From: Sinobaca qinghaiensis | GTDB lineage: Bacteria; Bacillota; Bacilli; Bacillales; Marinococcaceae | DNA: 64,000 nt | Assembly (NCBI RefSeq): GCF_003610495.1 | Contig: NZ_RAPK01000008.1 | Coordinates: forward strand, 62,001-126,000 | Direction of reading: 5' to 3' | Part shown: positions 15,832 through 25,087 of the stretch, one piece after another | Layout: each line of letters begins with the position of its first letter | Numbering within the stretch: position 1 is the first letter of the stretch | Translations under genes and position numbers: made by a program | Notes under the pieces: generated by a model | Database searches by the model: none | Seen by the model: the letters and a program-made list of their open reading frames with translations, nothing else | What the model was told of the DNA's origin: nothing

Positions 15832-18800
15832 TTAATCATTTGTTTCTCCCTGCTTCTGACGCTTTTTTTCGCGTTTTTGTTCTTTTTTTGCCTTTCTTTC
15901 TTCTTTTCTCATTTTACGGAAATTTTTATCCATAAAGCTGTACAGTACTGGAATAACAAACAACGTCAGGAAAGTACTGCTGACCAGCCCGCCGATAACG
16001 GCAATACCCATCGGCTGCTGAATTTCCGCTCCTTCCCCGATGCCGAGTGATAAAGGAACGACGCCAAGAATTGTTGTCACAGCTGTCATAAGAATCGGAC
16101 GGGTTCTCTGTTTAACAGATTCCACAATAGCTTCTTTGGAAGCCATGCCTTTTTCTTTCTGCTGATTAATATAGTCCACCAGTACAATCGCATTGTTCAC
16201 AACAATACCAGCCAGAACGATAAGCCCGATAAAGACGGTAACGCTTAAAGGAGTCTGCGTGATGGCCAGCGCAATGCTTACTCCTATGACAACGAGCGGT
16301 ACGCTGAACATAACGATAAATGGATATTTGAAGGATTCAAACTGGCCGGCCATTACTAAATAAATAAACAGCAGTCCCAGAATAAAAGCAAATATCATGC
16401 TGTCAAGCGCATCATCCAGCAGTTCCTGCTCTCCAGAATAGGCTAGAGAGGTACTGTCTGCCATATCATTGCTTTCATATATATCTGTTACTAAATTAGA
16501 TGCCTCATTCAATGTGGTATTCGAACTGTAGGCGGCTGTTATTTCCACGCTGCGCTGCTGATCATCACGGTTAATAACTGCCGGACCGCTTCCTTCTTCA
16601 ATCGCAGCCACCTCGCCAAGTTCAATATATTCCCCTTCCTGGTTGGCAATGAGCAGCGTTTCTAAATCTTCTGCTGTTTCCAGTTCTCCGGTTTCATATT
16701 GAACCACCACATCGTACGTCGTGCTCCCCGGTGTCTGGATCGTCGTTGCGGTCTGGCCGCGGGTTGCATTATCCACGCTCTCTGCGATCTGGGCGGCAGC
16801 CAGACCATTGTCTCGTGCATTTTCTTCATCTACAGAAATCTGCAGTTCCGGAGCTGTATCTTCATCTGATGTCGATATTTCCCGGATATCTTCCGACTCC
16901 CTCAGCTCTGAGATCATATACTCTTTAGACTCTTCTAGTGTATTTACATTCTGATCGCTGATCGTAAAGACAACCGTATTTGCTTCCCCTCCGCCTATAG
17001 CGGTCTGGCTGGATAAAGAAATGTCGGCATCCGGCTCTACGTCGATGACTTCATCTTCTATCTGTTCAATAAAGTCGATGGTACTTGCTTCTCTGTCTTC
17101 CATAGGCTGCATGGTGACCATCACCTGCGCTTCATTGGAACCTGATGGCCCTCCTGAGGCGGCACCACCGTCACCGGAAGAGCCGATCATTGTTAAATAG
17201 CTGTCTACAGCACCCTCTTCATTTAGGATAGCTTCAATATCCTCAGTAATAGCAGTCGTTGTTTCCAAATTGGTGCCGTATTCTGTTTCCACATCGATCG
17301 AGAAAAATCCCTGATCGCTTGCAGGAAGAAAGTTAACGCCTGTCGCAGCCAGGCCGGCACCGCCCGCAATAAGAAATAATAAGGTAATAAACAGCGTAAG
17401 AAAACGATGCTTCAGCGACCATTTGCTTGCTCTTTCCAGACGCTTCATATACCGCGAGTTCTGTCTTTTTTCTTCTATATCTTCTTTAGGGGCTTTCAGG
17501 ATGCGGCTCGCCATCATAGGTACAACGGTAACAGCCACAAACAAGGAAGCAATTAAGCTGAAGGACACCGCCAGTGCAAACTCGGTGAAAATGTTTCCAA
17601 CAATACCGGATACAAAGATAATCGGCAGAAAAACGGAAACGGTCGTCAGCGTCGATGCCGTAATGGCACCCCCAACTTCTTTTGTTCCTTCTGAGGCCGC
17701 CTTCCTCGGCGTTTTTCCCATCGACAAATGCCGGTAAATATTCTCAATAACAACAATGGCGTTGTCGACCAGCATTCCAATGCCAAGCGCAAGTCCGCCG
17801 AGAGTCATTAAGTTCAGTCCGACATCCGTAAAGTATAAAAATCCAAACGTCACGATAACGGAAAATGGTATCGCCACTCCAATAATCAGCGGAGTCTTTA
17901 AGTTACGAAGAAAGAAAAACAGCACAAGCATCGCGAACACACCGCCGGTAATAAGGGCTGTAGTCACGCTGTTGATCGACTGCTGGATGTAGTCCCCTTC
18001 ATCGTAGAATGTTGTGAAATTCAGGCTGCTGTACTGATCTTCTTCGAGCAGCGTATCGAGTTCACTGTTGAATGCTTCTGATACCGTTGCCGCATTTGCA
18101 TCCGTTTCCTTCATTAAGTTAAGCTGCATAGCCGGCTCTTGGTTTGTTCTTGTTATAGCATTTCTTTCTTCAGGAGCAAGAGCTACTTCCGCCACATCCG
18201 ACAAAAACAGCTCATCTCCTGTTTGAGGATCAATGGTCACAAACAGTTCTTCTAAGTCTTCCTGAGCCTCTATTTCCTTTAGGACTCTTGTGGTGAGGGT
18301 TCTTTCACCTGATTCCACCGTCCCTCCCGGAAGCGACACGTTGTTGGACTGAATCACATTAACGATGTCTTCCTGGGTAATCTGGTATTCTTCAAGCTGC
18401 GCCTGATCCAGGTTAATTTCATACCGTTCCGTCACCCGGCCCGATTCATCAACGTTGGCTACCCCTTCCACACGTTCCAGTTCTGTGCGGATAGAAGCCA
18501 GGTCATCCTGAAAGTCTATTACTTCCATATCATCAGAAGTGACAGCGATCTGCGCCATGCCAAACATGGAAGGATCAAATTTCAGAAAAGAAGGATCTGT
18601 GGCATCATCCGGAAGCGGGGCATCCCCCATCGAGCTGATAACGTCCTGCTCTACATCATCAATCGCCGTCTCCCAGGAGAACTCCAGAAGGATTAAAGCA
18701 GAGCCTTCTTCAGACGTCGAGGTAATATTATTCAGGCCGGGAAGCGTGGATAGCTGCTCCTCAAGCGGAATCGTCACACTTTCCTCCACTTCTTCCGGAC

Positions 18801-18963
18801 TCGCACCGGGGTAGCTTGTTACAACAGCTGCCACTGGAGGGTCAATTTCCGGAAAAAGCTGGAGAGGCAGGTTGGTTAATGATACCGCTCCCAGTAAAAT
18901 AAAAAGGATCATTCCTACAATAGTCAGTTTCGGCCTGCGGATGGATAAATCAGTAATTTTCAC
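15832..18963 (-). CDS. RND-family efflux permease, SwrC/AcrB-like
   Basis: Large inner-membrane proton-driven exporter of the HAE1-type RND family (1043 residues). It has the standard layout of 12 TM helices, with two big extracellular loops (about 35-330 and 560-860). The proton-relay aspartates of TM4 are present in GLALGIGMLVDNAIVV. A C-terminal Lys/Arg-rich tail is cytoplasmic. Loops are very acidic, as expected for an exposed protein of a halophile. In Bacillus the closest functional model is SwrC/YerP, which exports surfactant and gives resistance to lipophilic compounds. No periplasmic adaptor gene is adjacent. The MarR-type regulator gene and a 27-bp palindrome lie directly upstream. 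Confidence 0.9.
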   Translation of the reverse strand: MKITDLSIRRPKLTIVGMILFILLGAVSLTNLPLQLFPEIDPPVAAVVTSYPGASPEEVEESVTIPLEEQLSTLPGLNNITSTSEEGSALILLEFSWETAIDDVEQDVISSMGDAPLPDDATDPSFLKFDPSMFGMAQIAVTSDDMEVIDFQDDLASIRTELERVEGVANVDESGRVTERYEINLDQAQLEEYQITQEDIVNVIQSNNVSLPGGTVESGERTLTTRVLKEIEAQEDLEELFVTIDPQTGDELFLSDVAEVALAPEERNAITRTNQEPAMQLNLMKETDANAATVSEAFNSELDTLLEEDQYSSLNFTTFYDEGDYIQQSINSVTTALITGGVFAMLVLFFFLRNLKTPLIIGVAIPFSVIVTFGFLYFTDVGLNLMTLGGLALGIGMLVDNAIVVIENIYRHLSMGKTPRKAASEGTKEVGGAITASTLTTVSVFLPIIFVSGIVGNIFTEFALAVSFSLIASLFVAVTVVPMMASRILKAPKEDIEEKRQNSRYMKRLERASKWSLKHRFLTLFITLLFLIAGGAGLAATGVNFLPASDQGFFSIDVETEYGTNLETTTAITEDIEAILNEEGAVDSYLTMIGSSGDGGAASGGPSGSNEAQVMVTMQPMEDREASTIDFIEQIEDEVIDVEPDADISLSSQTAIGGGEANTVVFTISDQNVNTLEESKEYMISELRESEDIREISTSDEDTAPELQISVDEENARDNGLAAAQIAESVDNATRGQTATTIQTPGSTTYDVVVQYETGELETAEDLETLLIANQEGEYIELGEVAAIEEGSGPAVINRDDQQRSVEITAAYSSNTTLNEASNLVTDIYESNDMADSTSLAYSGEQELLDDALDSMIFAFILGLLFIYLVMAGQFESFKYPFIVMFSVPLVVIGVSIALAITQTPLSVTVFIGLIVLAGIVVNNAIVLVDYINQQKEKGMASKEAIVESVKQRTRPILMTAVTTILGVVPLSLGIGEGAEIQQPMGIAVIGGLVSSTFLTLFVIPVLYSFMDKNFRKMRKEERKAKKEQKREKKRQKQGETND

Positions 18964-19132
18964 GTAAACTGTTCCTCCTCTTACCCCTGTACCCTTTTCA
19001 GCGCTTCATTGTGACACTTCCCAGTGCCTCAGACTGCCGGGCAGAAGCATTTTATACCGTGTGCTTCAGTTTTTATATGTGTATTATTATTCTGCCGGTT
19101 AACGAATGGAATAGTTGTTGTATGTAAGAATA

Positions 19133-19159
19133 TAAATAGTTAAGCAGCTTAACTATTTA
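19133..19159. promoter_or_regulatory. 27-bp perfect palindrome, probable MarR operator
   Basis: The left arm TAAATAGTTAAGC (19133-19145), central A, and right arm GCTTAACTATTTA (19147-19159) are exact reverse complements. It sits between the MarR-family gene and the RND permease gene, 170 bp before the permease start. A partial related sequence, GTTAACGAATGGAATAGTT, is at 19098-19116. MarR proteins bind such dyads; binding by this regulator is inferred. Confidence 0.7.
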
Positions 19160-19245
19160 ATAAACTAAAGCAACCACAGCATAGAGTCAATGAATCCCTC
19201 TCCATTTCACAAAGAATTCATTTTATTAATACTTTCATGCAAAAA

Positions 19246-19263
19246 GAGCAGCGAATGCTGCTC
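19246..19263 (-). terminator. Terminator of marR
   Basis: GAGCAGC / GCTGCTC stem with a GAAT loop and a TTTTT tail on the minus strand. Confidence 0.8.
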
Positions 19264-19338
19264 AGTCTGTTAAAAAATCAAAATACATATTTTATACAAA
19301 AACCTGTAAAAAAAGGAGGCTTTCCGCAGGAACGGTTC

Positions 19339-19785
19339 TTACTCTTCGGTTTCTTTTATCAGCTTATCCAGTTTTTTTAATGTCTGGTCGATTTGTTCAA
19401 TTTCTTCTTTTTTCAATTGGCTGATGTAATCCTGAATAATCGATTCTTCAAAAAGCCGGAATTCCTCCTGCAGCCGTTCTCCCTGGGGACCTAACTTAAT
19501 AATCATTTCCCGGCGGTTTTCCTCATTAATGAGCCGTATCAGAAGCTCTTCTTTTTCAAGGCGGTTCAATGCCTGGCTGACCGCGCTCTTCGAAATGTTT
19601 AAATAATAGGCCAGGTTTGAAATAGAGACGTTCTCATCCTGGACAAGCCTCATCATCATTGCTTCCTGCCTTGTGGTCAGCTGAAGTTTTTGAAGCAGCG
19701 GAAGCTTCGGCTGCAGGTTTCTTGAAATGCTTTCTAGTGACTTTATCGTACTGTGCAGTATTTCTTTATATTCTTCATATGCCAT
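19339..19785 (-). CDS. MarR family transcriptional regulator
   Basis: DNA-binding regulator of 148 residues. The winged-helix core shows VSISNLAYYLNISKSAVSQALNRLEKEELLIR (helix-turn-helix about residues 53-85), followed by the wing NEENRREMIIKLG. Flanking amphipathic helices form the dimer interface typical of MarR. It lies upstream of the RND permease on the same strand, with its own terminator, and the palindrome follows. Repression of the exporter, relieved by a ligand, is the simplest model; the ligand is unknown. Confidence 0.88.
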   Translation of the reverse strand: MAYEEYKEILHSTIKSLESISRNLQPKLPLLQKLQLTTRQEAMMMRLVQDENVSISNLAYYLNISKSAVSQALNRLEKEELLIRLINEENRREMIIKLGPQGERLQEEFRLFEESIIQDYISQLKKEEIEQIDQTLKKLDKLIKETEE

Positions 19786-19810
19786 TTGCTTCTCACCCCT
19801 GGCTGCTGCG

Positions 19811-20656
19811 TTACCGCAGTACCGCTTTTTTCAATCCTTTGTTCAGCAGAGCGCCAATCGCCCCGCTGAATTCTCCATTTTCCAGAAAATAAGCCTTTTT
19901 CCCACGAAGCTCCGTGTACTGGGTCATAATGGACTGCAGTGTATTGTGATTGGAAAAGGTAGTTCCTATATAAATAACAGCGTCCGTCCCTATCCGGTCA
20001 GCTGCCTGTACGCTCATCGTCGTAATGGTTTCACCGATCATCCTTACAACGGTCGCGATATAGTCTTCTTTATTATGGGTACCCTGCTTCATTTGAGCAA
20101 GATCTCCGAAGTTGCTTGCGGTCAAGTCCCCGGAAATGGGCGGGGGTTCATGAGAATAAATATCCCCGACCGTAACGTTTAACTTTCTGCCGTCTCCCTG
20201 CTCTCCAAGAGTCAGAATTCTGTCGAATTCATCTTCCCCCGTTAACAAATAGGATAAGCCGAGCAGCGTGCCTCCACCCATTCCACTTCCCCCGATCCGC
20301 TCATAGGAGTCCTGGTCAACCATATGAATAGACGTTCCGGTCCCGACATTAGCTACGATAAAACGATCTCCTGTTTTATTAATCAAACCGCTTCTTTCCA
20401 GCTGCCATTTGACTCCTTCACAGGTGGCTTCAAATTCATTAATTTTCTTTGCGGCAAAAGGCAGTTCTTTCATTAGCGCCCCCGCCTTTCCCCCCGTTAC
20501 CTGCACGTACGGATCATCAAAGGTTTCTTTAAACCAGTCGTGCAGTTCGTGGAATTTCGATGTGGCGATTTTTTTGTATCCCCAGTCGTTCCCTTTCGCG
20601 TACACAATTTTGGAAAGAGTGCCCCCTCCATCGATTCCTATATATTGATCACTCAT
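19811..20656 (-). CDS. coaW: Type II pantothenate kinase CoaW
   Basis: First enzyme of coenzyme A synthesis (ATP + pantothenate to 4'-phosphopantothenate), staphylococcal/eukaryotic type II. The start at 20656 was chosen from the start-site motif MSDQYIGIDGGGTLSKIVYA and the AGGAG upstream, giving 281 residues. Motifs: the acetate/sugar-kinase phosphate-1 loop IGIDGGGT, FIVANVGTGTSIHMV, the GGSGMGGGTLLGLSYLL adenosine region, and YIGTTFSNHN. Convergent/independent of neighbours; 25 bp separate it from marR, so a shared transcript with marR is possible. Confidence 0.9.
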   Translation of the reverse strand: MSDQYIGIDGGGTLSKIVYAKGNDWGYKKIATSKFHELHDWFKETFDDPYVQVTGGKAGALMKELPFAAKKINEFEATCEGVKWQLERSGLINKTGDRFIVANVGTGTSIHMVDQDSYERIGGSGMGGGTLLGLSYLLTGEDEFDRILTLGEQGDGRKLNVTVGDIYSHEPPPISGDLTASNFGDLAQMKQGTHNKEDYIATVVRMIGETITTMSVQAADRIGTDAVIYIGTTFSNHNTLQSIMTQYTELRGKKAYFLENGEFSGAIGALLNKGLKKAVLR

Positions 20657-20852
20657 GTATTCAGCTTCTCCTCTCCCTGCAACGGCGGTCGTTAAAACAA
20701 CGGCTCTGTATCTTTTTATCGTATAATTCATTATAAGTGGTATACCTTGTTTTTGCATGGGATTATTCTTTATTTACAGAGATTATCTTTCTCTGTCTTT
20801 CTCTAAATTATGCTAAAATGTGGAAGGAGATCTACGGAGGTGACACAACTGC

Positions 20853-22316
20853 ATGACGATAGGCGAAGTGTTTTCTATTATATTAAGTATTTTATTTGTA
20901 TTAAACATCGTATTTGCAGGAATTATCATATTTTTGGAACGCAGGGACGCCACGTCAACCTGGGCCTGGGTTATGGTGCTGTTTTTTATTCCATTTCTGG
21001 GATTTATCCTTTACCTTATTTTCGGACAGAACCTGACAAGGCGCCGGTTATTTGACTGGGAAGACATTAAGAAAATCGGCATTGAGGATTTAATCCGAGC
21101 ACAAATTGCCGCACTTCGGGAAGAACGGTTCCACTTTATTGATCCATCGGTCCGCGAGCACCGCGATCTTATTTTTATGCAGCTCGTCAATAACGATTCC
21201 GTACTCACCCAGGAAAATGAAGTAGATATATTCATTGACGGCGGAAAGAAATTCGAAGCGCTGATGAAAGATATCGAAGCGGCGGAAGATCATATTCATT
21301 TTCAATATTACATTCTTCGCGACGATAAGCTCGGTACAAGAATTATTAAAGCTTTAACCAAAAAAGCTGAAGAGGGTGTAAAAGTCCGGATTTTGTATGA
21401 TGAAATGGGCTCGCGGTCTATTTCTAAAAAGTCATTCCGTGCCTTTCATGCCGCGGGGGGAGAAACAAGCATCTTTTTCCCGAGGCGCATTCCCTTCATC
21501 AACCTGCGGCTTAACTACCGGAATCACCGGAAAATCGTTATTATTGACGGGAAAATCGGCTATACCGGGGGCTTTAATGTCGGCGATGAATATTTGGGAC
21601 TTGATCCCAAGTTCGGATACTGGCGCGATACCCACCTGCGGATGCTCGGTGACGCAGTAAAAGCCCTGCAGACGCGTTTTATTCTGGACTGGAATCAGGC
21701 AAGTCCCGATAAAAGGGATATTCATTATCAGGAAGGGCTGTTTCCTGCGGTCGACCCTCATGCCGGCAACACGGCCGTACAGATCGTTTCGAGCGGTCCG
21801 GATTCCCAATGGGAACAAATTAAAAATGGGTATATCAAAATGATTTTAATGGCTAAAGAATCGATCTATATTCAAACTCCGTATTTCATTCCGGACCAGA
21901 GCCTGATGGACGCCCTGCGGATTGCCGCTTTATCAGGCGTGGATGTACGTATTATGATTCCCAACAAGCCGGACCATCCGTTTGTATACTGGGCAACCTA
22001 TTCCCATATTGGAACCATCCTCGAAGCAGGAGCCGAAGTCTATATTTATGATAATGGATTTATTCATGCCAAAACGATTGTCGTTGATGGAAAAGTCAGC
22101 TCGGTCGGCACCGCGAATATTGATAACCGCAGCTTTGCCCTGAATTTTGAAGTAAATGCATTCATTTATCATCATCCATTCAGCCAGCGGATGGCTCTTA
22201 TTTTTGAAGAAGATATGAAGCAGTCCACTCGTTTCACCCTTAATAATTACCAAAAACGTTCGCTGTGGATCCGCTTTAAAGAAGCCATTGCCCATCTTCT
22301 TTCTCCTATTTTATAA
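20853..22316 (+). CDS. cls: Cardiolipin synthase
   Basis: Membrane phospholipase-D-type enzyme that makes cardiolipin from two phosphatidylglycerols. It has 487 residues. Two N-terminal TM helices (about 5-28 and 36-55) are followed by two PLD domains. The HKD motifs are NHRKIVIIDGKIGYTGG (about 226-242) and HAKTIVVDGKVSSVGTAN (about 404-421). ATG at 20853 has a GGAGGTG Shine-Dalgarno. An extended -10 (TGCTAAAAT, 20811-20819) lies upstream. Cardiolipin and other anionic lipids are often raised under salt stress. Confidence 0.95.
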   Translation: MTIGEVFSIILSILFVLNIVFAGIIIFLERRDATSTWAWVMVLFFIPFLGFILYLIFGQNLTRRRLFDWEDIKKIGIEDLIRAQIAALREERFHFIDPSVREHRDLIFMQLVNNDSVLTQENEVDIFIDGGKKFEALMKDIEAAEDHIHFQYYILRDDKLGTRIIKALTKKAEEGVKVRILYDEMGSRSISKKSFRAFHAAGGETSIFFPRRIPFINLRLNYRNHRKIVIIDGKIGYTGGFNVGDEYLGLDPKFGYWRDTHLRMLGDAVKALQTRFILDWNQASPDKRDIHYQEGLFPAVDPHAGNTAVQIVSSGPDSQWEQIKNGYIKMILMAKESIYIQTPYFIPDQSLMDALRIAALSGVDVRIMIPNKPDHPFVYWATYSHIGTILEAGAEVYIYDNGFIHAKTIVVDGKVSSVGTANIDNRSFALNFEVNAFIYHHPFSQRMALIFEEDMKQSTRFTLNNYQKRSLWIRFKEAIAHLLSPIL

Positions 22317-22329
22317 AAAAATCCATCAT

Positions 22330-22362
22330 AAAAAGCCGCTCCTGAAAAAGGGGCGGCTTTTT
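22330..22362. terminator. Bidirectional terminator between cls and glycerate kinase
   Basis: AAAAAGCCGCTCC / GGGGCGGCTTTTT hairpin between two convergent genes, with A and T runs on both sides. Confidence 0.85.
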
Positions 22363-22369
22363 GTTACAT

Positions 22370-23518
22370 TTATTTTCCACTGGATGCTTTCCACATAAGA
22401 GCAAGGCTTCTTGAAATCTTTTCTGCATACTCCGGCCCGTTCTTCAGTGCTGTTTGAAGGTCATGCGGACCAGGCACCATGCTGAATGCTGCGGTAATAC
22501 CATGCTCATAGACTGCTTCGTACCCTTCGCCAAGCTGGCCGCAGACAGCGAGAACAACGGCGTTTTTGTTAACGGAATGTGCTGCTTTTGCCACGCCTAC
22601 AGGTGTTTTTCCATAAACGGTCTGGCTGTCCATTTTTCCTTCCCCGGTAACGACAAGGTCCGCTCCTTTTACCCGTTCATAGAAATTTGTTTCCTTCAGT
22701 ACTATATCGATTCCGGATTCAAGCGATGCGCCAAGGCACCCTATTAGTCCGGCGCCCATGCCGCCTGCGGCTCCTGCTCCTTCTATGTGTGCAATATCTG
22801 CATTAAGATCCCGCTTCATGACGTCAGCAAAAACGCCCAGAGCCTCATCCAGCGTTTTCACCATATCCGGGGTCGCACCTTTTTGAGGACCATACACAGC
22901 ACTGGCTCCATTCTCCCCTGTTAATGGATTTTTCACATCGCAGGCGACCGATATACTTACCTGCTTCAGCCTGTCATCCAATCCGGATAAATGAATGGAG
23001 TGCAGGCCGGCAAGCGCTGCGCCTCCCGCTGCAACTTCCTGGTTTTCATTATCCAGCAGCCGGCCGCCCAGTGCCTGTATCATCCCGGCCCCTCCATCAT
23101 TTGTGGCACTTCCGCCAATACCAATAATGATTTTTTCCACGCCTTTTCCAAGAGCATCCTGAATCAGCTCTCCGGTCCCGTAAGAGGTGGCTGTTAGCGG
23201 GTTTCTCTCCTGCTCATCAACCAGTCCGATGCCAGATGCTTCCGCCATTTCCAGAACAGCAGTCCTGCCGTCTTTTGAGACCGCATATTCAGCAGTAACT
23301 TTCTCTCCGTTTGGTGACGTTACTTCTATTTGATGCATAGAGGCTTCGAGTGCTTCAGAAAGAGACGTAGTTGTGCCTTCTCCACCATCTGCCATAGGTA
23401 TCACATCAACAGAAGCCTCTTCTCCAAATATGTCTTTCCAGCCTTTTTTCATACTTTCTGCTGCTTCCAATGCTGTCATGCTTTCTTTAAATGAATCGGG
23501 TGCAATGACTATTTTCAT
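22370..23518 (-). CDS. glxK: Glycerate kinase (GlxK/GarK family)
   Basis: Phosphorylates D-glycerate (2- or 3-phosphoglycerate product). It has 382 residues, normal for the glycerate kinase type 1 family. Signatures: MKIVIAPDSFKESMTALEAA at the N-terminus, VIPMADGGEGTT, a long Gly-rich region IIGIGGSATNDGGAGMIQALGG, GAAGGMGAG, and VVTGEGKMDSQTVYGKTPVGVA near the C-terminus. Monocistronic, with a terminator after the stop. No glyoxylate or glucarate pathway gene is adjacent. Confidence 0.94.
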   Translation of the reverse strand: MKIVIAPDSFKESMTALEAAESMKKGWKDIFGEEASVDVIPMADGGEGTTTSLSEALEASMHQIEVTSPNGEKVTAEYAVSKDGRTAVLEMAEASGIGLVDEQERNPLTATSYGTGELIQDALGKGVEKIIIGIGGSATNDGGAGMIQALGGRLLDNENQEVAAGGAALAGLHSIHLSGLDDRLKQVSISVACDVKNPLTGENGASAVYGPQKGATPDMVKTLDEALGVFADVMKRDLNADIAHIEGAGAAGGMGAGLIGCLGASLESGIDIVLKETNFYERVKGADLVVTGEGKMDSQTVYGKTPVGVAKAAHSVNKNAVVLAVCGQLGEGYEAVYEHGITAAFSMVPGPHDLQTALKNGPEYAEKISRSLALMWKASSGK

Positions 23519-23654
23519 ATTTGGAGCCTCCTGTGTCTGCCGCTTTTTGGACCTGCGCGGGTTTCTCTATTATTGTAACCGGTAACAATTAAACCGTCAT
23601 TAGCTTTGTATACAAAAAAACCAATCATGCACCGGTTCACATGATTGGCTGCTT

Positions 23655-24128
23655 TTATACTTTGTATAACTCTGATTCATGACGCTTGAGCACTTCTTCA
23701 AATAAATATTTCTTTTCCGGGAGAGGCAGCATACAAAACTCCTGCTTGAGCCCTCTGTCTTTTCCAAAACCAAGAATCGACTGGCAGAACCCACAGGTAT
23801 TGCTCTTGTGTATAACCGGATTTTCATTGGGAAACCAGTCCTGCTTTTCTTCTATATAGTATCCATGAATGGAATATTTCGTTCCGTCCTGCAGCGTAAT
23901 ATTCATGTGAAGCATATCGCCGCTTTTCCAATTGCCGTCTTCGGCGTAGTCTCTCACAAGCATATCCGTCTGCCATTCTATATCGGAGTCGGTAATCGTT
24001 AAAAAAGCAGGTAAGTCTTCATCTCTTAACTCCTTCCAGCTGGACGTTTCCTGACCAGTTTCCCGTAAATACGCTAAATGTTCCTTATACCGGGACAAGT
24101 ATAGATGAATTGGCTTTTTTTGACTCAT
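23655..24128 (-). CDS. Unknown protein with CxxC motif
   Basis: Soluble protein of 157 residues. Start at 24128 behind GGAGGAAGGG. I do not recognise it. It has an N-terminal helical region rich in Tyr/Arg/Glu, a central beta-rich part (HMNITLQDGTKYSIHGYY), then NTCGFCQSILGFGKD with a CxxC and another Cys (EFCMLP). This could be a zinc site or redox pair. No signal peptide. It lies alone between glycerate kinase and the divergent mntBCD operon, at the position where a gene for the solute-binding protein of that transporter could have been expected, but it is not one (no lipobox, wrong strand). Confidence 0.6.
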   Translation of the reverse strand: MSQKKPIHLYLSRYKEHLAYLRETGQETSSWKELRDEDLPAFLTITDSDIEWQTDMLVRDYAEDGNWKSGDMLHMNITLQDGTKYSIHGYYIEEKQDWFPNENPVIHKSNTCGFCQSILGFGKDRGLKQEFCMLPLPEKKYLFEEVLKRHESELYKV

Positions 24129-24231
24129 ACCCTTCCTCCTTTTGAAATTCCTATTTTTCTGGATAGGATGCATGTGCACATCTTTATTTTCTCACATTAT
24201 CAACCGCTTCGCCACTACGGACTTCTTTCAT

Positions 24232-24260
24232 TTGACGGGCAGATGTTTTTAGTCTATTCT
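24232..24260 (+). promoter_or_regulatory. Promoter of mntBCD
   Basis: TTGACG (24232-24237), 17 bp, TATTCT (24255-24260). The MntR-type box begins at the last base of the -10. Confidence 0.65.
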
Positions 24261-24274
24261 TTCCCTAAGGAAAC
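24260..24274. promoter_or_regulatory. MntR-box-like operator
   Basis: TTTCCCTAAGGAAAC, an imperfect palindrome. It closely resembles, from memory, the MntR site of B. subtilis mntH (TTTGCCTTAAGGAAAC). It overlaps the transcription start region, so Mn(II)-MntR would block transcription. Around it lies an extra inverted repeat, TAGTCT (24250-24255) / AGACTA (24286-24291). Confidence 0.65.
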
Positions 24275-24327
24275 TTTATGTCTCGAGACTAAATATCGGA
24301 CTATTCACTATATAAGGAGGGACCGTC

Positions 24328-25071
24328 ATGTCAGAGGCTGTCCGCGTAGAAAATATTACTGCGGCTTACCGTAAAGAACCAGTGCTTCGAAATGTAAGCT
24401 TTGCGCTTCCGCAGGGCCGGTTAATTGGAATTGTAGGACCGAATGGCGCAGGTAAATCCACGCTTTTAAAAGCGGTTCTTGAACTAATCCCCAAATCAAG
24501 CGGCAATGTTGAAATACTGGGAAGCAGCGTACGCTCTCAAAAGAAAAATATTGGTTATGTTCCCCAGCGCGGCAACGTGGACTGGGATTTCCCAACCAAC
24601 GCTCTTGATGTGGTAATGATGGGTCGTTATGCCCAGATAGGCTGGCTGAAACGCCCTTCCAAAAAAGATAAAGCTTTAGCAGTAGAGGCCCTGGAGCGTG
24701 TAGGGATGAAAGAATATGCGGACCGGCAGATCAGCCAGCTCTCCGGAGGCCAGCAGCAGCGGGTTTTTCTGGCAAGAGCGCTTATTCAGGATGCCCAGGT
24801 GTACTTCATGGATGAACCTTTTGCCGGGGTGGATGCTACTACGGAACGGGCTATTATAGACCTGTTAAAAGAATTAAAAGAAAAAGGAAAAACCGTTATT
24901 GTTGTCCATCACGACCTGCAGACCGTAACCGAATACTTTGACTGGGTTCTCTTATTGAACCAGCGGTTAATCGCATGCGGACCGGTAGAACAGACTTTCA
25001 CTTCTGAACTGCTTCAGAAAACATATGGAGGCCGCTTGTCTTTTATTCAACAGGAAAACCTTAAGATATAA
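24328..25071 (+). CDS. mntB: Manganese ABC transporter ATP-binding protein MntB
   Basis: Cytosolic ATPase of a Mn/Zn-type ABC importer (247 residues). Walker A GPNGAGKST at about 37-45, Q-loop VPQRGNVDWDFP (the NVDWDFP sequence is typical of the Mn/Zn/Fe family), ABC signature LSGGQQQRV, Walker B VYFMDEPFAGVD, and H-loop VVHHD. First gene of mntB-mntC-mntD. The MntR-like operator and the long MntC support manganese over zinc. SD AAGGAGG at 24316-24322. Confidence 0.92.
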   Translation: MSEAVRVENITAAYRKEPVLRNVSFALPQGRLIGIVGPNGAGKSTLLKAVLELIPKSSGNVEILGSSVRSQKKNIGYVPQRGNVDWDFPTNALDVVMMGRYAQIGWLKRPSKKDKALAVEALERVGMKEYADRQISQLSGGQQQRVFLARALIQDAQVYFMDEPFAGVDATTERAIIDLLKELKEKGKTVIVVHHDLQTVTEYFDWVLLLNQRLIACGPVEQTFTSELLQKTYGGRLSFIQQENLKI

Positions 25072-25087
25072 GAAAGGAGACCGTCTC

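Larger units (their letters stand above)
18964..19338. other. Intergenic region between RND permease and marR
   Basis: This 375-bp gap holds the promoter region of the RND gene, the palindrome at 19133-19159 and the marR terminator at 19246-19263. I find no additional credible small ORF. Confidence 0.6.
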
